Program-made: the position numbers and the translations under genes
Notes under the pieces: model-generated
What the model was told of the DNA's origin: nothing
Seen by the model: the letters and a program-made list of their open reading frames with translations, nothing else
Database searches by the model: none
Part shown: in pieces, positions 35,652 through 47,400 of the stretch
Numbering within the stretch: position 1 is the first letter of the stretch
Layout: each line of letters starts with the position of its first letter
Assembly (NCBI RefSeq): GCF_019059575.1
Contig: NW_024881532.1
Span: 62,001 to 126,000 of the forward strand
Length of the DNA stretch: 64,000 nucleotides
Reading direction: 5' to 3'
From: Amphibalanus amphitrite
Taxonomy: Eukaryota > Arthropoda > Thecostraca > Balanomorpha > Balanidae

Positions 35652-38600
35652 ATGTTTGGTCTCGGAAATTCGTATGCTAATTCAGTTATATGCATTGCAT
35701 GCGTGCTGATATCGATCGTTCCAACAAAAACGTCAAATCGAACTGATATAATTGCCAATGAATCAACAACTCACGGAGGGGAAGAACCAGAATCCGGACC
35801 GGAGGAAACTGAGGATGACGAGAATGTGGCTCCTTTCACAAATTCTAAACGCAACGCTGGAGGGATGAGAATGTCAGCTCTGTGGCCGGCGGGAATTGAT
35901 GGATATCCCGTTATCCCAGTATATCCAGCAGCCAGTTCTTGGTTTGACCAGCCACATAGCACTCTCCTCAGTCGCATCTTTTTCTATATCTCTCATAAAA
36001 CATGCATTAAGTTTGAAAAGAAGGGAGTGAAGGATGACTGTTTTTTCTCCGTTGATGACCCTAGCATCTGCGTATATGCTGATGGGAAGGGGCACACCTG
36101 CTACACCGACGAGGTTGGGTACGACAAAAACATCGAGCAGACTGGTCAGCCGCGGATCCTGCGCATGCCCACTACCGGTTGTCCATTCCACGAGGGACTG
36201 CAGAGTTTCGCGCACCTGCTGGGTTTGCTGCCCGAACACCGGCGCAATGACCGCGACCGCACGTTCAAGGTGATGGTGACTGCTCTGGGCTCCGACCAAC
36301 TGCTGTTCGCGCAGGGACGAACGGCCAAGTGCGAGGACTACGTGGACGATGAGTCGCCACTCGACCTGTTCTCCGTGTCCGGCTTCGACACGTCGGCGAG
36401 CACGCTGCGCCACGGCGCCATCGAAGACATGCAGGCCATCGAGCACGGCATGGTGATGGCAGTTCGAAACATTCGGTACGGATATTGCGAATGACGCATG
36501 CTTTCAGCGTGGCTATGTTCATCGCGTTTGCTATTGACTATTGTAATTTTACAAATACGAAACTCGTTCAAACTTTATAGGTAGTCCCGCAGAGGCATTG
36601 TCCAAATCGGTTGTTGGGTATATGACTGGTGTTGGATGAATGTCTTGTTGTTTGCTGTCAATAGGTGTAGTAAAGTAATCTTGGGTTCACCCATGGGCCA
36701 CTTCCGCTCCCCACCGATATTAAATCACATCCCTTTACCCGTCAGCCACCAGTGGATTATCGACTACAAACGTCAGCGCGACATGGGCTTCTCGTTTTAC
36801 GATCATCGCGACCTGGTGCGCGCCTACGACTGCGAACGGGTGTGGAATTGTACCGACAAGGAGCCGTGTGCAAACGGCGGCTTCCACGACCGGCTCTGTA
36901 AGTGCGTGTGTCCGCCGGGGTACGGCGGCGACACGTGCACGAGGCGCACCTGGCCGGCCGAGGGCGACCCGCTGCGCTCCAACTGCTCGGTGAAGCTGCG
37001 CAGCCAGTCTACGTTCACACTGGCCGAAATCGGCCTGCAGTACGACGGCAGCTCGTTCTACGCCTGCGACCTGACGCTGATGCCGCCCGGCTGTATGAGG
37101 CCGCTGATCCTGGTCAACACCAGCTCACTGCGCCCGCTGCGCAGTAGGAAAAACAGTGACCTGTGGGGCATTGCCCCCTGGGGCCCGGTGAGTGCTGGTG
37201 CCGGTAGGTTGCCGTTTTACCGAGTTGGGGAGTCGAGAGGTCACGACCTTGACGAGGTCGCACGCAATTTATCTCCTCGCTTATCGAGTTTGTCTGTTCC
37301 ATCGAAGTTGCTTTTTTGGCACGTTAACATGCATCTTTAAATTTTCGAAATAACATTTACATTCTCCAATCTCCAGTAGGAGCTGCAAAGTTATGAACCA
37401 GTATAACGCCTTTTGGGGCGACTAACGGAGCGAGCGAGAGGGTGGGCCTTGCACGTGCGAAATTGCTTGGGGGTACCTCCAACTGACTTGTGCACGGCAC
37501 CCTACTAACTGGTCTCTAGCGATGTGCCAAATTTGGGCACAATCGGCCCAGCCGTTCTCGAGATCTGGAAGCGGCACCCTGCACGTGCGCACGTGCAAAA
37601 TGGGTCCCGACTGACTTTTGCACGGCACCCTACTAACCGGTCCCTAGCTGTGTACCAAATTTGAGCGCAATCGGTCGAACCGTTCTCGAGATCTGGAAAC
37701 GACCCCTGCACGTGCGCACGTGCAGCAGCACCCCAACTCTGGCACATGGATATGCATTGCCTAGTGAGTGCCTACCTACATGCCAACTTTGAGCGCAATC
37801 GGCCCAGTAGTTACCGAGATATTGCAACAATTACAAAACTGACACCTCTTCGTTTTGCACGTGGCACGTGCATAAGGGGTCACGCACATGCATCGGGAAT
37901 AGCCCAATACTTGGTAGAAGGAATGAAGCTACCCTACAAAAATTACCGCATGTAAATCGGTCAAGTGGTTGCTGAGATATAAGCCTCGCAAAAGCGTGAC
38001 CACGGCCGGCCGGCCGCTCATACTCAGAAATTTCCGTTAATCTAAGGAAAGACTACGCTCGCTTCGCTCGCTCCGTAATCATTGCGCACACTTCATTCGT
38101 TCACTGGTGCCGCTTCAACTATGCCATTTCATTTACAGGTTCCGGATACGATTTATCACAATTGGTGTGAACTTTACTTCACTTTGTTGCTGAAGCACTC
38201 GGCACTGGGTTGGCGCACCTACTGCTTAGATTACTTCTTCAACGAAGAAACTCTGTTGTTCATGTCTCACGCCAGCACCAGCCACACGCTGGGCTACATG
38301 AAAATGCACGCTCCGGACCAAAAGAAGTTTGAGATGATCGCCAACATCTTTTTCAACGTTACATTCCAGGAGGTGCCCGATTGTGGCAAAACAGGCGCGC
38401 GCGACAGAGGCGGCGCCAGCATCCATTACATCGGCTACACGGTGATGACGGCTGTGTTCTGTTTCGTGAACGGCATGATGTTGAGTATCGCTGTTTGGGT
38501 GGTGTCCCGGGCGCTGTGCGCCGGCCGGCACTGCGGACACCGCGGCGGCTACTCGTCACACGAGCTCAGCCTGGCCTCGTCCAGCTCGTACGAATCGATG

Positions 38601-39332
38601 GAGACCCCGCCGCCGTCTCCGCTGCCGCTGCCTGCGCCGCAGAGTCCCGTGCCGAGCCAGCCGCCGCGCCAGCCCTCGCCGGTGCGGGCACCGCCGCCGC
38701 CGCCGCTACCCGCCATCCGCCTGCCGACACCCGAGATCCAGGTCTCGAACTCTCTGGCTCCGGCGACCCCGCAGAGCGGCTCGGCCTCGCGCTGGTCTCC
38801 CGCTCCAGGGGATACCCACCGTCCTCCGTCGGCAGAGCGGCCGATGCGACCGACGCCCCCGCGCGAGCCGGACCACCAGCAGCAGCAGTATTATCAGCAG
38901 CGGCAGCAGCAGCCGCAGCAGCAGCAGCTGCAGCTGCGTCTGCCTCCCATCGACGAGCAGCAGCAGAGGCTGTCGCCGCGCCAGGGCGGCCTGCGCGCCT
39001 CGTTCATGCAGTGGGGCGGCGCGGCGCTCAGCAGTCTGAGGGCCTCGTTTGTCGGCGGGATGCGGGAAGAGCCACCGCCAGTCCGCGGAGGAGCACGGCC
39101 TCCGCCGCCCCAGAGGAGGCCCCAACCGCCTCAGGGAAGGCCTCCACCGCCGAACGGAAGACCTGCGCCGCCCCAGGGCAGGCCTCCGCCGCCCCAGGGA
39201 CGGCCACGACCGCCGCCGCAGGGTGGTGGGCGGCCGCCGCCTCAGCGAGGGCGTCCCCCCGGGCCAGGCAGGGCGGCACCGCGGTACAAGACGGCTCCCT
39301 CGCGGCCCGGGCCCAGGCGGGCTCCGCCGTGA
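35652..39332 (+). CDS. type I membrane protein with a degenerate (catalytically dead) astacin domain
   Basis: Exons: 35652-36475, 36746-37187, 38139-39332, phases consistent, 819 residues. The start ATG follows an in-frame TGA at 35,628. Order: signal peptide (core VICIACVLISIV), acidic linker, astacin-like domain (LWPAGIDGY, KTCIKF, GCPF), EGF-like module from about C310 to C336 (CANGGFHDRLCKCVCPPGYG), a ~170-residue cysteine-containing region that may be CUB-like, one TM helix at about 520-545, then a ~270-residue Pro/Gln/Arg-rich cytoplasmic tail. Where active astacins have HExxHxxGxxHE, residues 184-195 read QSFAHLLGLLPE. Two of three zinc histidines and the catalytic Glu are absent, and the Met-turn reads SVSGF instead of SxMHY. 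A pseudoprotease with adhesion or signalling use is inferred. The tail holds many PxxP motifs. Confidence 0.72.
37397..38079 (-). repeat. 690-bp interspersed element, copy 5 (inverted)
   Basis: ACCAGTATAACGCC to CTCGCTCCGTAAT, in the second intron of the pseudo-astacin gene. The shorter CCGG microsatellite accounts for its 683-bp length. Confidence 0.88.
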
Positions 39333-41498
39333 GCTGGACGGTGTCGCCCGACTGGTAAAACTTAAGGCAGGCGGCGCTCTGCGGCCTGCGCTGATAGGAG
39401 CGCTCGGCCCGGGGCCAGCCAGCAGGCCGAGGGAGGAGAGGATGTGAGAAGACATGCGGGTGACGAGTTTTACATTGCGCGGCTGTGGGACATCGACAGA
39501 ACATCAGTGGATGAAGACATGACGCTTTAACAGGCGTGGGACTATTAGTGATTGGATTTGACAGATTTTAATTGGTGATGGTGAAAACTGTTGCGATCCC
39601 TCACCATGTACAGACTGGGTTTGGTGTTTGTGCCGTTCCAGTTGAGACCAATAGCTCAATTCAGGTACTTGTGCACGTTTTGCACTGGGATGGATATGAG
39701 CTCAATTTTTATACCTGAGTAAGTTTGTATAGACTATAGACCTAAAAGAATGCTTGTTTGCGATATTTGATGCAGATTGCAGAGCGCTTTCGCGCGGTAC
39801 GGCTGGAGCCTGGAGGTGACTGGAACCATAGACCGGCCTCAGGTTGTCGTGCTCATTTGTTCTGGACTATTTTTGAAAACTAAAATCAAAATCACATTAG
39901 CTCCTACCTACTTTGCCGGGTCCAGCCGAACGTTTCCTTTTTATGGGCAAGGGGTCTTTGGAATTGATAGTGGAAATTTGTTGAGCTATGAAGTTAGTTT
40001 GAACATTCACCGAAGAATGGGTGTGCAGTGTACACTATATGTATTACGCTCTTTGGGAGGTCTAGTTCTGCGGCATGTGAGATTGCTAGGGCACTGGGCC
40101 TGACTAAAGGCCGCCCCACACTGGACCTCGCATGCGGGTTGCGAGTTTTGGGATTTTCGTTTCTTTAAAAATTAAGAAAACACTATGTTGAGTGACCCTC
40201 ACCACTATGTAACAAGCGAGTCTGCATGTTTTTCGCATGCGAGCCAACTTGCATCGCATTTCAAAAGTTGATTTTGGTCAACTTTCGATTTTCCTCGCTG
40301 CGAGGGCTGCGAGTTTTGGTGTGTTTTGTTGAGGTCGAATTTTGGTTCTTTGTGCTGTTATTGCGATAATATGCAATTTTCTGAGGGTGTACCGGCTTCA
40401 CTGCATTCATGTAGTGACCATCAGAGAATAGTTTGATCACTCCATGAATGAGTATTATACCCGCGAATCCAAAACCTGCAGACTCGCCACCCGCAATCCC
40501 GCATGCGAGGTTCAGTGTGGGACGGCCTTTGCTGAGCTAATGCCGTTTCTGAGGACATCCAGCGAGCGCACAGTCATCTTCCAACAACAGACTGCATTCA
40601 GTTTCACACGGGATATATTTCGACATAGTGTCGTCTTTCCTCACACGGCTGGGTTCCACCGATCGAGCTGGCCAGTGACAGCCCCCTTAGTTTCGACGCT
40701 CATTAGCCCAACCGATCCCCCACCCAGTTCAGCTAACCAAACAGACAACAGACAACACAACAGTCACCGGCTCTGTAAATAAACGACACCGACTCGCGAG
40801 TTTATCACAGTGACAAAGGAAAGCAGGATGCGGTGCGCCGCACGCAACAAAAGTCATCGTTCTCGCGCCGGTCATATCACAAACGCAGCTGTTGTGGGTG
40901 CGAGGCTAAATCAAGGGCCAAGGCGACACACTGTCGGGTGGGACGGTCTGTCCTGAAGCGAGCTGGATGTGCGAGAAACAAACGAGATGCCGCAAGTGTC
41001 GGGCAAGTGTCGGGCATGGGGCCTACTAACAGAGGACTTTCCGGGCTCCGGTGCTCCCGATATTGGCACAGAACACACACTGGGAGATGGATGGTGGTCT
41101 AGGAGGACCACATGCCAGCACGCCACATTGGTTAGGATAAATACTCTGAATACCGCCTCTGGTGATCGACTTGTCCAACGGCCAGCTCCCGGTCTCCAGA
41201 TAATATACATATACGGATATACCGACTACTGTTGATTCAACAGCTCACTCACTACACTACCTTCGAACTACCAGCATCTAACGCCCAGAGGGGCGCAGAT
41301 CAACTCAGGTCCCTTCGAAAATACAGCGCCCGCCTCCCTCCGAGTAGGGTCAAAATATTGGCACCGGAACTCTGGATCTCTAACCTACGCCGAGCCTCAC
41401 AGTATACCCTGTATCCTCAGAGCTCAGCAGCACAGTGCCCGTCTACACTACCGTCTACTCTTTACCTCCCTCAGAGAGACGCCACCTCCCCCGCCCGG
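39333..41498. other. convergent intergenic region (pseudo-astacin 3' end and Huntingtin 3' end)
   Basis: No further gene. A candidate + strand polyadenylation signal AATAAA lies near 40,778. A short TIR element at 40,105-40,532 is listed separately. Confidence 0.45.
40105..40532. mobile_element. ~425-bp TIR element
   Basis: Left end AAAGGCCGCCCCACACTGGA then CCTCGCATGCGGG. The right end is its near-exact inverse, CCCGCATGCGAGGTTCAGTG then TGGGACGGCCTTT. GCATGCGAG words recur inside. No coding capacity. A target duplication is not evident. Confidence 0.6.
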
Positions 41499-44400
41499 TC
41501 AGCCGCTGGTGGCCGACACGGTGCTGCCATCTGTCAGCGTCAACAGCAGCTGTTTGTACGTGGGGTCGCCGCCAGATGCCGGCGTCTCGACAGCTGCGAT
41601 GAACTGGCGCCGCTGAGACTCCGACAGCTGAAACAAACGAACACGGGGATGAGCGATGCAATGCGGCACTAATGCAGAAGGGCACGGGACGAGAGAAACG
41701 ATGTATATGAAAATTACAGACTAAAGGAAAGCCGAAAGCGTATGGTCGCTTCCGTGTTGACACGGCTGCGGCACCGTTGCCAAACATTTCTGGTAATTAC
41801 AATCCACATCAGCCACAAACATGCGACGTTTTTGTCCTGTCGACCGTTCCACCGCAGACCGCGCCATCGCCACAGCACCAGCCCTGTCGCCGGTACACCG
41901 CCACAGCTGTGTCAGGGCGATTTATCGCTCGGTGTCGGTGCCACAATGCCAGTACAACACCAGCTGAAAGTGGTACAGAACAGATCCGGAATGGCCCGGG
42001 GGGTGACGGATGGGAGGTGACACTGACATCGCCGTGAGGCGCTGCAGGAACGGACACCTGTGGCGGACTACCAGACAGACCCTCCCCCTCCCCTCCGTCC
42101 CTCTCCCTCCCTCAGGTGTGAGCTGTCCGGGGGCCGGCTGACGGATGGTGACAATGGGAAAGAAAATGGATTGTACATACGGCAGAGTCACATGGGACGT
42201 GATTCATAACAAATGCACATGATGCACTGTGTCACAAACAGCACCCAGTAAACATGCCGACGTCGGCCCGACGTCGGCCGACGTCGGGGTGACGTCGGCA
42301 ACTCGGCATCGGCATGCCGACGTCGGCCCGACGTCGGTCCAAACTCGGCACGACGTCGGCTGGATGTCGGATATGCCCGCATGTTCCGACGTCCAGCCGA
42401 GGTCCAGCCGACGTCGGGCCGACGTCGGACCGAGATCAATTGCTGAGGTCCAGCCGACGTCGGGCCGACGTCGGGGCGACGTCGGACCGACATCGGCCGC
42501 TGTTTTGACCGTTAAAATAATATAAAATACATGTTTCGTGTTTCATAAAGAGCTTCTGTATTCAAAATATCCTCAGGAAACTCAAATCTTCCTCCACGCC
42601 GCAACCCCCTGATCCGGACTGGACGGGAAACTTTATCCCATTCCCATTTGGGATTGCCCGTAAGCCGAGCTCGCCCGTAGCCGGTTGCGGTGAGTGCTTG
42701 GGGGCTGCTCGGCCTATCCTTTGGTCAGGCTCAGCCCCGGCAACTCACCAGGGCCGGGCCCAGTTCATATAGAAAGGCCAGTCGGCAAGTGTCACTTTGC
42801 CAAAGTGCCACTTATCAAAGGGACACTGTAAGCCGGAACTGTATTTCCACTGCCGCGGTCGGCATGGCACAGTGCACAGTGCACACCGAACGACGCGCAA
42901 ACCCGATCCTCCCCTCCGCCTGACTCCCACTGCCCGGCGGCCGCTGCAGATGGCCCTCGCCGCTGCCGGCCGCCGGCACATCCGAACCTTGACCCGCCTG
43001 CGCGCGCGCCAACATGAGCGAGCCGGCGAAACAGATCAGCGCTGCCAGTACACAGTACAACACAGTACAGACACTTTGGGAAACGTTGGTGCATGTGTGT
43101 AAGAGTGGCTATATGAATCCATTGTGGGGTCGCCCTTTACGTAACAGCAATGGGACCAGGGACTCTATATGAACTGGACCCAGGGTGCTCGCCAAGAAGA
43201 CCAATGTCTCCATCCTATGATCCTTCCGGGTCTGAAATAGTCTTGTCAGACCGAAAGGGCATAACCCAACAAAACAAACCAAATTAGTTAGCTGGATGCG
43301 TGGTGTAGTGGTTAGCGCACTAACCTCGTGTTCGAATGACACGTGGTTCGAATCCCATCGCCGGCTGCTGCTTTTGGCGTGTTGTCCCAGTAAACATGCC
43401 GACGTCGGCGACTGGGGGGCTCGAATCCCGCCTCCGGTTGATATTTTTGACGCGTTGTCCCAATAAACATGCCGACGTCGGCCCCGTCGGTCCAACGACA
43501 AACGATCTCGTCAACCTCGGCAAACGATCTCGGCCCGACGTCGGCTCGACGTCGGCTGGACTTCGGCTGGACGTCGGAACATGCGGGCATATCCGACGTC
43601 CAGCCGATGTCGGGCCGAGGTTGAACCGACGTTGGGCCGACGTCGGGCCGAGCCTCGGCCCGACGTCGGCATGTTTACTGGGCAGTGTGTCATAGAGTTG
43701 CGAAATTCACATCACATCACCTCTCCGTGCTACACCATCCCAATCCAAGCAGTCCACAGCTCAGGCGCAACATATGATTAGTTCACGTGAAAGATATTTC
43801 TGATAATGGCGATGCCGATGACCCTCCACGATGAAACACCAAACTCTCGACTGAACAGTCTTTCATCGTGATGACCGCTAAAAGGTCGACTCAACGGCTC
43901 GCGACAAGCTGTCTGCCGCATCGACCAGCAAAAACGTACGGGACCCCTCGGTGCGTGTCGACCGCCGATAGCAGCGGGCGCCCGCAGCGTCGATCCTCCC
44001 CCCTCTTACCCCCTCTCTCCAGTCGACCGACGGAAGGGCGTGGCCTTGAGGCACCCAACCGGCGATATGACGTCATACAGGACCAGCGCCGCCGGGCGCC
44101 GCGCAGTTTGGCAAAAGCGGTGACTCAGAGGGGCGGGACCCGCGTTAGCGTGGATGACGTCACACGCCTGATGATCAGTCTCTGAGGACGGAGTGGCCGA
44201 CAGCTGCGGCAGCGACGGCGGTGCCAGTCGTGCCAGTTGTGGTAGAGAGGTTGTAGCGGAAGGGTGTGGCACGCGCACAGGCCCGTGATCGACGCTGAGG
44301 GAAGACTCCTCGATCAGAGACAAGGTGAGGCGGCAGAGGAGCTGTTAAAGGGCGGAATGCAAGGCCATGCGAAATGGACGGTAGGCTAGGCCAGTTCCAT

Positions 44401-47400
44401 TATATTTTCTTAAGTTTGAAGGTGAAATCGCGGACTACTTTTTTGTCACTCGGCCATGAGTGCACATTATGTTTTAAAAAACGAATCACGTGCTTTTTAA
44501 GACTTTGAACATACGGTCACAGCCAGGCCGATGCGTGCTTTCTTAGCACAAGTGCCTTAAAAACGCCTCAAAAACGACTAGCATACTCTGTTTGGGTATC
44601 ATTCCAGCGAGTTTCCTCAATGGACGTTATCTGTCCGCTGTGTCCACGTCCCACGCCCTTCTCCACCGACCTCACCCGCTGACACCGCCCCGGTCCCCCT
44701 GCAGATGTCCTCCGGAAGCGGCGTGCCGGCCGTACCTGGCGTGCTCAGCACGGCACAGCACGTGGACGAGTTCCTGGCGCTGTGGCGGCGCGTGCTCGCC
44801 TGGGACGCCGCCGACGGGCTGAGCCCTCTGAGCGGTCCGCACACCGTGCTGGTCGTCACTGACGGCGGTCTGTGCCGGATCCGACCCTGCGACGTCTCCG
44901 ACCCGTTCATGGTGGACCAGCAGCTGCAGCGAACTCTGCTCCGTCGGCACGTGATCACCGAGTCGGTACCGCCCGCCGACAGCAGGTTCGCCGCCGACGG
45001 CCGGGCGGCCACCCTGGCCGGGGAGGAGGTGAAGCTGACAAAGCTCGGCGACGACCCGGCGTTCTGTCTCGGCGACTCGCCGCCGGCCGTCGCCAGCCGG
45101 CCGCCGCTGCAGGAGGGAGACGTAACGGTCTACATCGTCGAGACGCCGTTCGTCAGCTGCAGCGAGGTGTCGGACGCCATCGGTCGGCACCCGCAGACCA
45201 ACCCGTTCTGTCCCCCCGGGCCTCCCGAGCCGCCCGTGCCGGAGCCGAAACAGTAGGGGCAGCGGTCCGTAACAGCCAGGAGCGACCCGTCGCAGTCAGG
45301 AGCGGCATGTCCCAGTCATGAGTGACACGTCGCAGTCAGGAGCGGGAGGGTGGGGCGGGGAAAGATTTGGCAGGGAGCGAGGGTTTCCAGTCACGGAGGT
45401 GAGGGAGGGGCTGCGACTTGCGGAAACCTCCACCCACTTTTGGTTTTTTGTGGGTCTGTGAAGTCCTATTGCCATTATCAACACAGGGACGAGCCTAGAT
45501 GTAACACAAATGGCCAACTATCACCTTTGCAACAGGGTTTTGGGGCTCGGATGAAAAACAATGGAGGCCTGCTCGGTGGATGTTGCATGTTGTTCCATTA
45601 TGCTGTGTAAAAACCAGTGCGGTTAGCTATTCCTAGTCATATGCGCGCGTGATTCGTCATAATAACTGAAATGGCAAAAAGTGGCCTTTATTGTCACGTA
45701 AATTTCATTGTCGTACTCTACCAACGTAAATACTTTCGCCATTGAAGACAAATACATAATAAACTCGGTATGTCAGACTTTTCGCTCTTCGAAGCACGCA
45801 CCGATCTCCGACACACCCAGACGCCATCCCCGCCCCCACGCCTTGGCCCCCACAGTCAGCCAACGGGCGACATTTATGCCGTCCGCTGTACCGGTCGGCG
45901 GTCCGACAGAATCTGTTTGCAACCCCCGCAGACGGCTCTGTTTGCAGCGCCGGTTGCGACCTTGAAATGACCTCCGACAACAATCCCTGTTGCCAGCTGC
46001 CCGCTGCCGAATACCTACCGTCCTCTCACTGCTTTCGGAGTGCATTCACTGAGCTGTTGCCTTTTGTACTGCGTGACTCAGTTTTGCTTTGGGCACCGCA
46101 TTTTTGTTGTGCGAAAGTTGGGAAGTAACGTTGGGGCCACCAGCCGGTACCGATATGACGTCACCTTGCCCCGACGGTGGCGTCGCACACCCAGCATTAG
46201 GGCGGTGGCCGGCCGGCCGCCGGGCTGGCCTTGGCTGCAGCCGACGACTTGCATGGCGGGGACGGGGGCCCGCTGCAGCGGGTGGAGACAGTCTCCAATG
46301 GGCGGACGGAGAGCTGAGTACCGTTCGAACTGCCGGTCTGATATTGGCGCTGGGACTCCCTGAAGAGCGGAGACTTGACAGTGCGGCTAACGAAGGCGGC
46401 GTAGCGCGGCGTTCACCGAGCAAAACTGATCGAGGTAGGTGGACGAATGGCTTCGCAATACTTACTGTGACTTACATAGTGTGGAGGCTTGATTCAGTGT
46501 TGACTTCCACGGCGAACGTTTTTAATCAAAATATTAATTACAATCGAGGAAAGATCTCAGCTTGAACCTTGTGATAGTTATTAAATTATTAACAAGCTGG
46601 CACTCATGTACTTCAGTAACGTAAATAATGCGACTGAAATGAAGGTCCTAATGTTCGATTGAGTCCTGTATTTGTTCACAAAGCTAAGTATCATTTCTTT
46701 CTCACGAATGGCACAGTAAAAAAATCACGAAATTCGTTTGGATTTGCTCGTATGAATAGGTAATTCACCCTACAGTTTATACTGATCACGCTAAAAAGAA
46801 TATCACATCTTTCCAGGAAGTTAACCAGATAGCTGAGACCCCACCATTCCATTTCAGATGTCGGAGAGTCATGGGGTGCCCGAGATCCCGGCCGGCCTCC
46901 TGTCGGGGCTGGCCGAGGTGTCTTTTGAAGACAGGATGCTGGGTCGCTCGCCCGACGACGGCTCGGGGACGGGCGCGTTCGTCCGCATCTGGCGCTCGGT
47001 GCTGGAGGAGGACAAGTCCGCCGGTCTGGTGCCGTTCCCCGGGCCGTTCACCGTGCTAGCCGCGTCAGAGGACGGTATGCGACTGGTCGTTCCCTGTGAC
47101 CTGCCCAACCCGTTTCGCGGCGACCCGGAGTTTCAGCGGGCCTTCATACGGCGTCACGTGCTGACAGAGACGGTGGAACTGACCGATGGACGGTTCTCAT
47201 CGGGCGGACAGGCCCGACGGCTGGACGGTGGATATCTCAGCCTCTCCATGGACGAGGGGAGGCCAGCGTTCGTCCTGGATGACAGGCCACCGCAGGTCGC
47301 CACTCCAGTGCCGGAACAGGACCCCAAGGCCACGGTGTACACCATCGATATACCGCTGATGACGTTTGACGAGATCATGGAGGGGATACGCCGCCTGAAA

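Larger units (their letters stand above)
41628..44704. other. Huntingtin last intron, 3' part
   Basis: Intronic sequence between the last Huntingtin exon and the first nested gene. It contains the CCGACGTCGG arrays and tRNA-like SINE heads annotated separately. No other exon is recognised. Confidence 0.5.

Noticed and set aside
38381..39455. Long open frames on both strands over the pseudo-astacin tail
   Set aside because: The tail is low-complexity GC-rich repeat DNA, which leaves several frames open; only the frame continuous with the TM helix and upstream exons is supported.
43292..43365. Functional tRNA gene
   Set aside because: Box A and box B are good, but the T-stem and acceptor stem do not pair; better explained as a tRNA-derived SINE or pseudogene.
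42188..43695. Open frames rich in RRRPDVGPTSA-type repeats
   Set aside because: Translation of the CCGACGTCGG dyad arrays on both strands.
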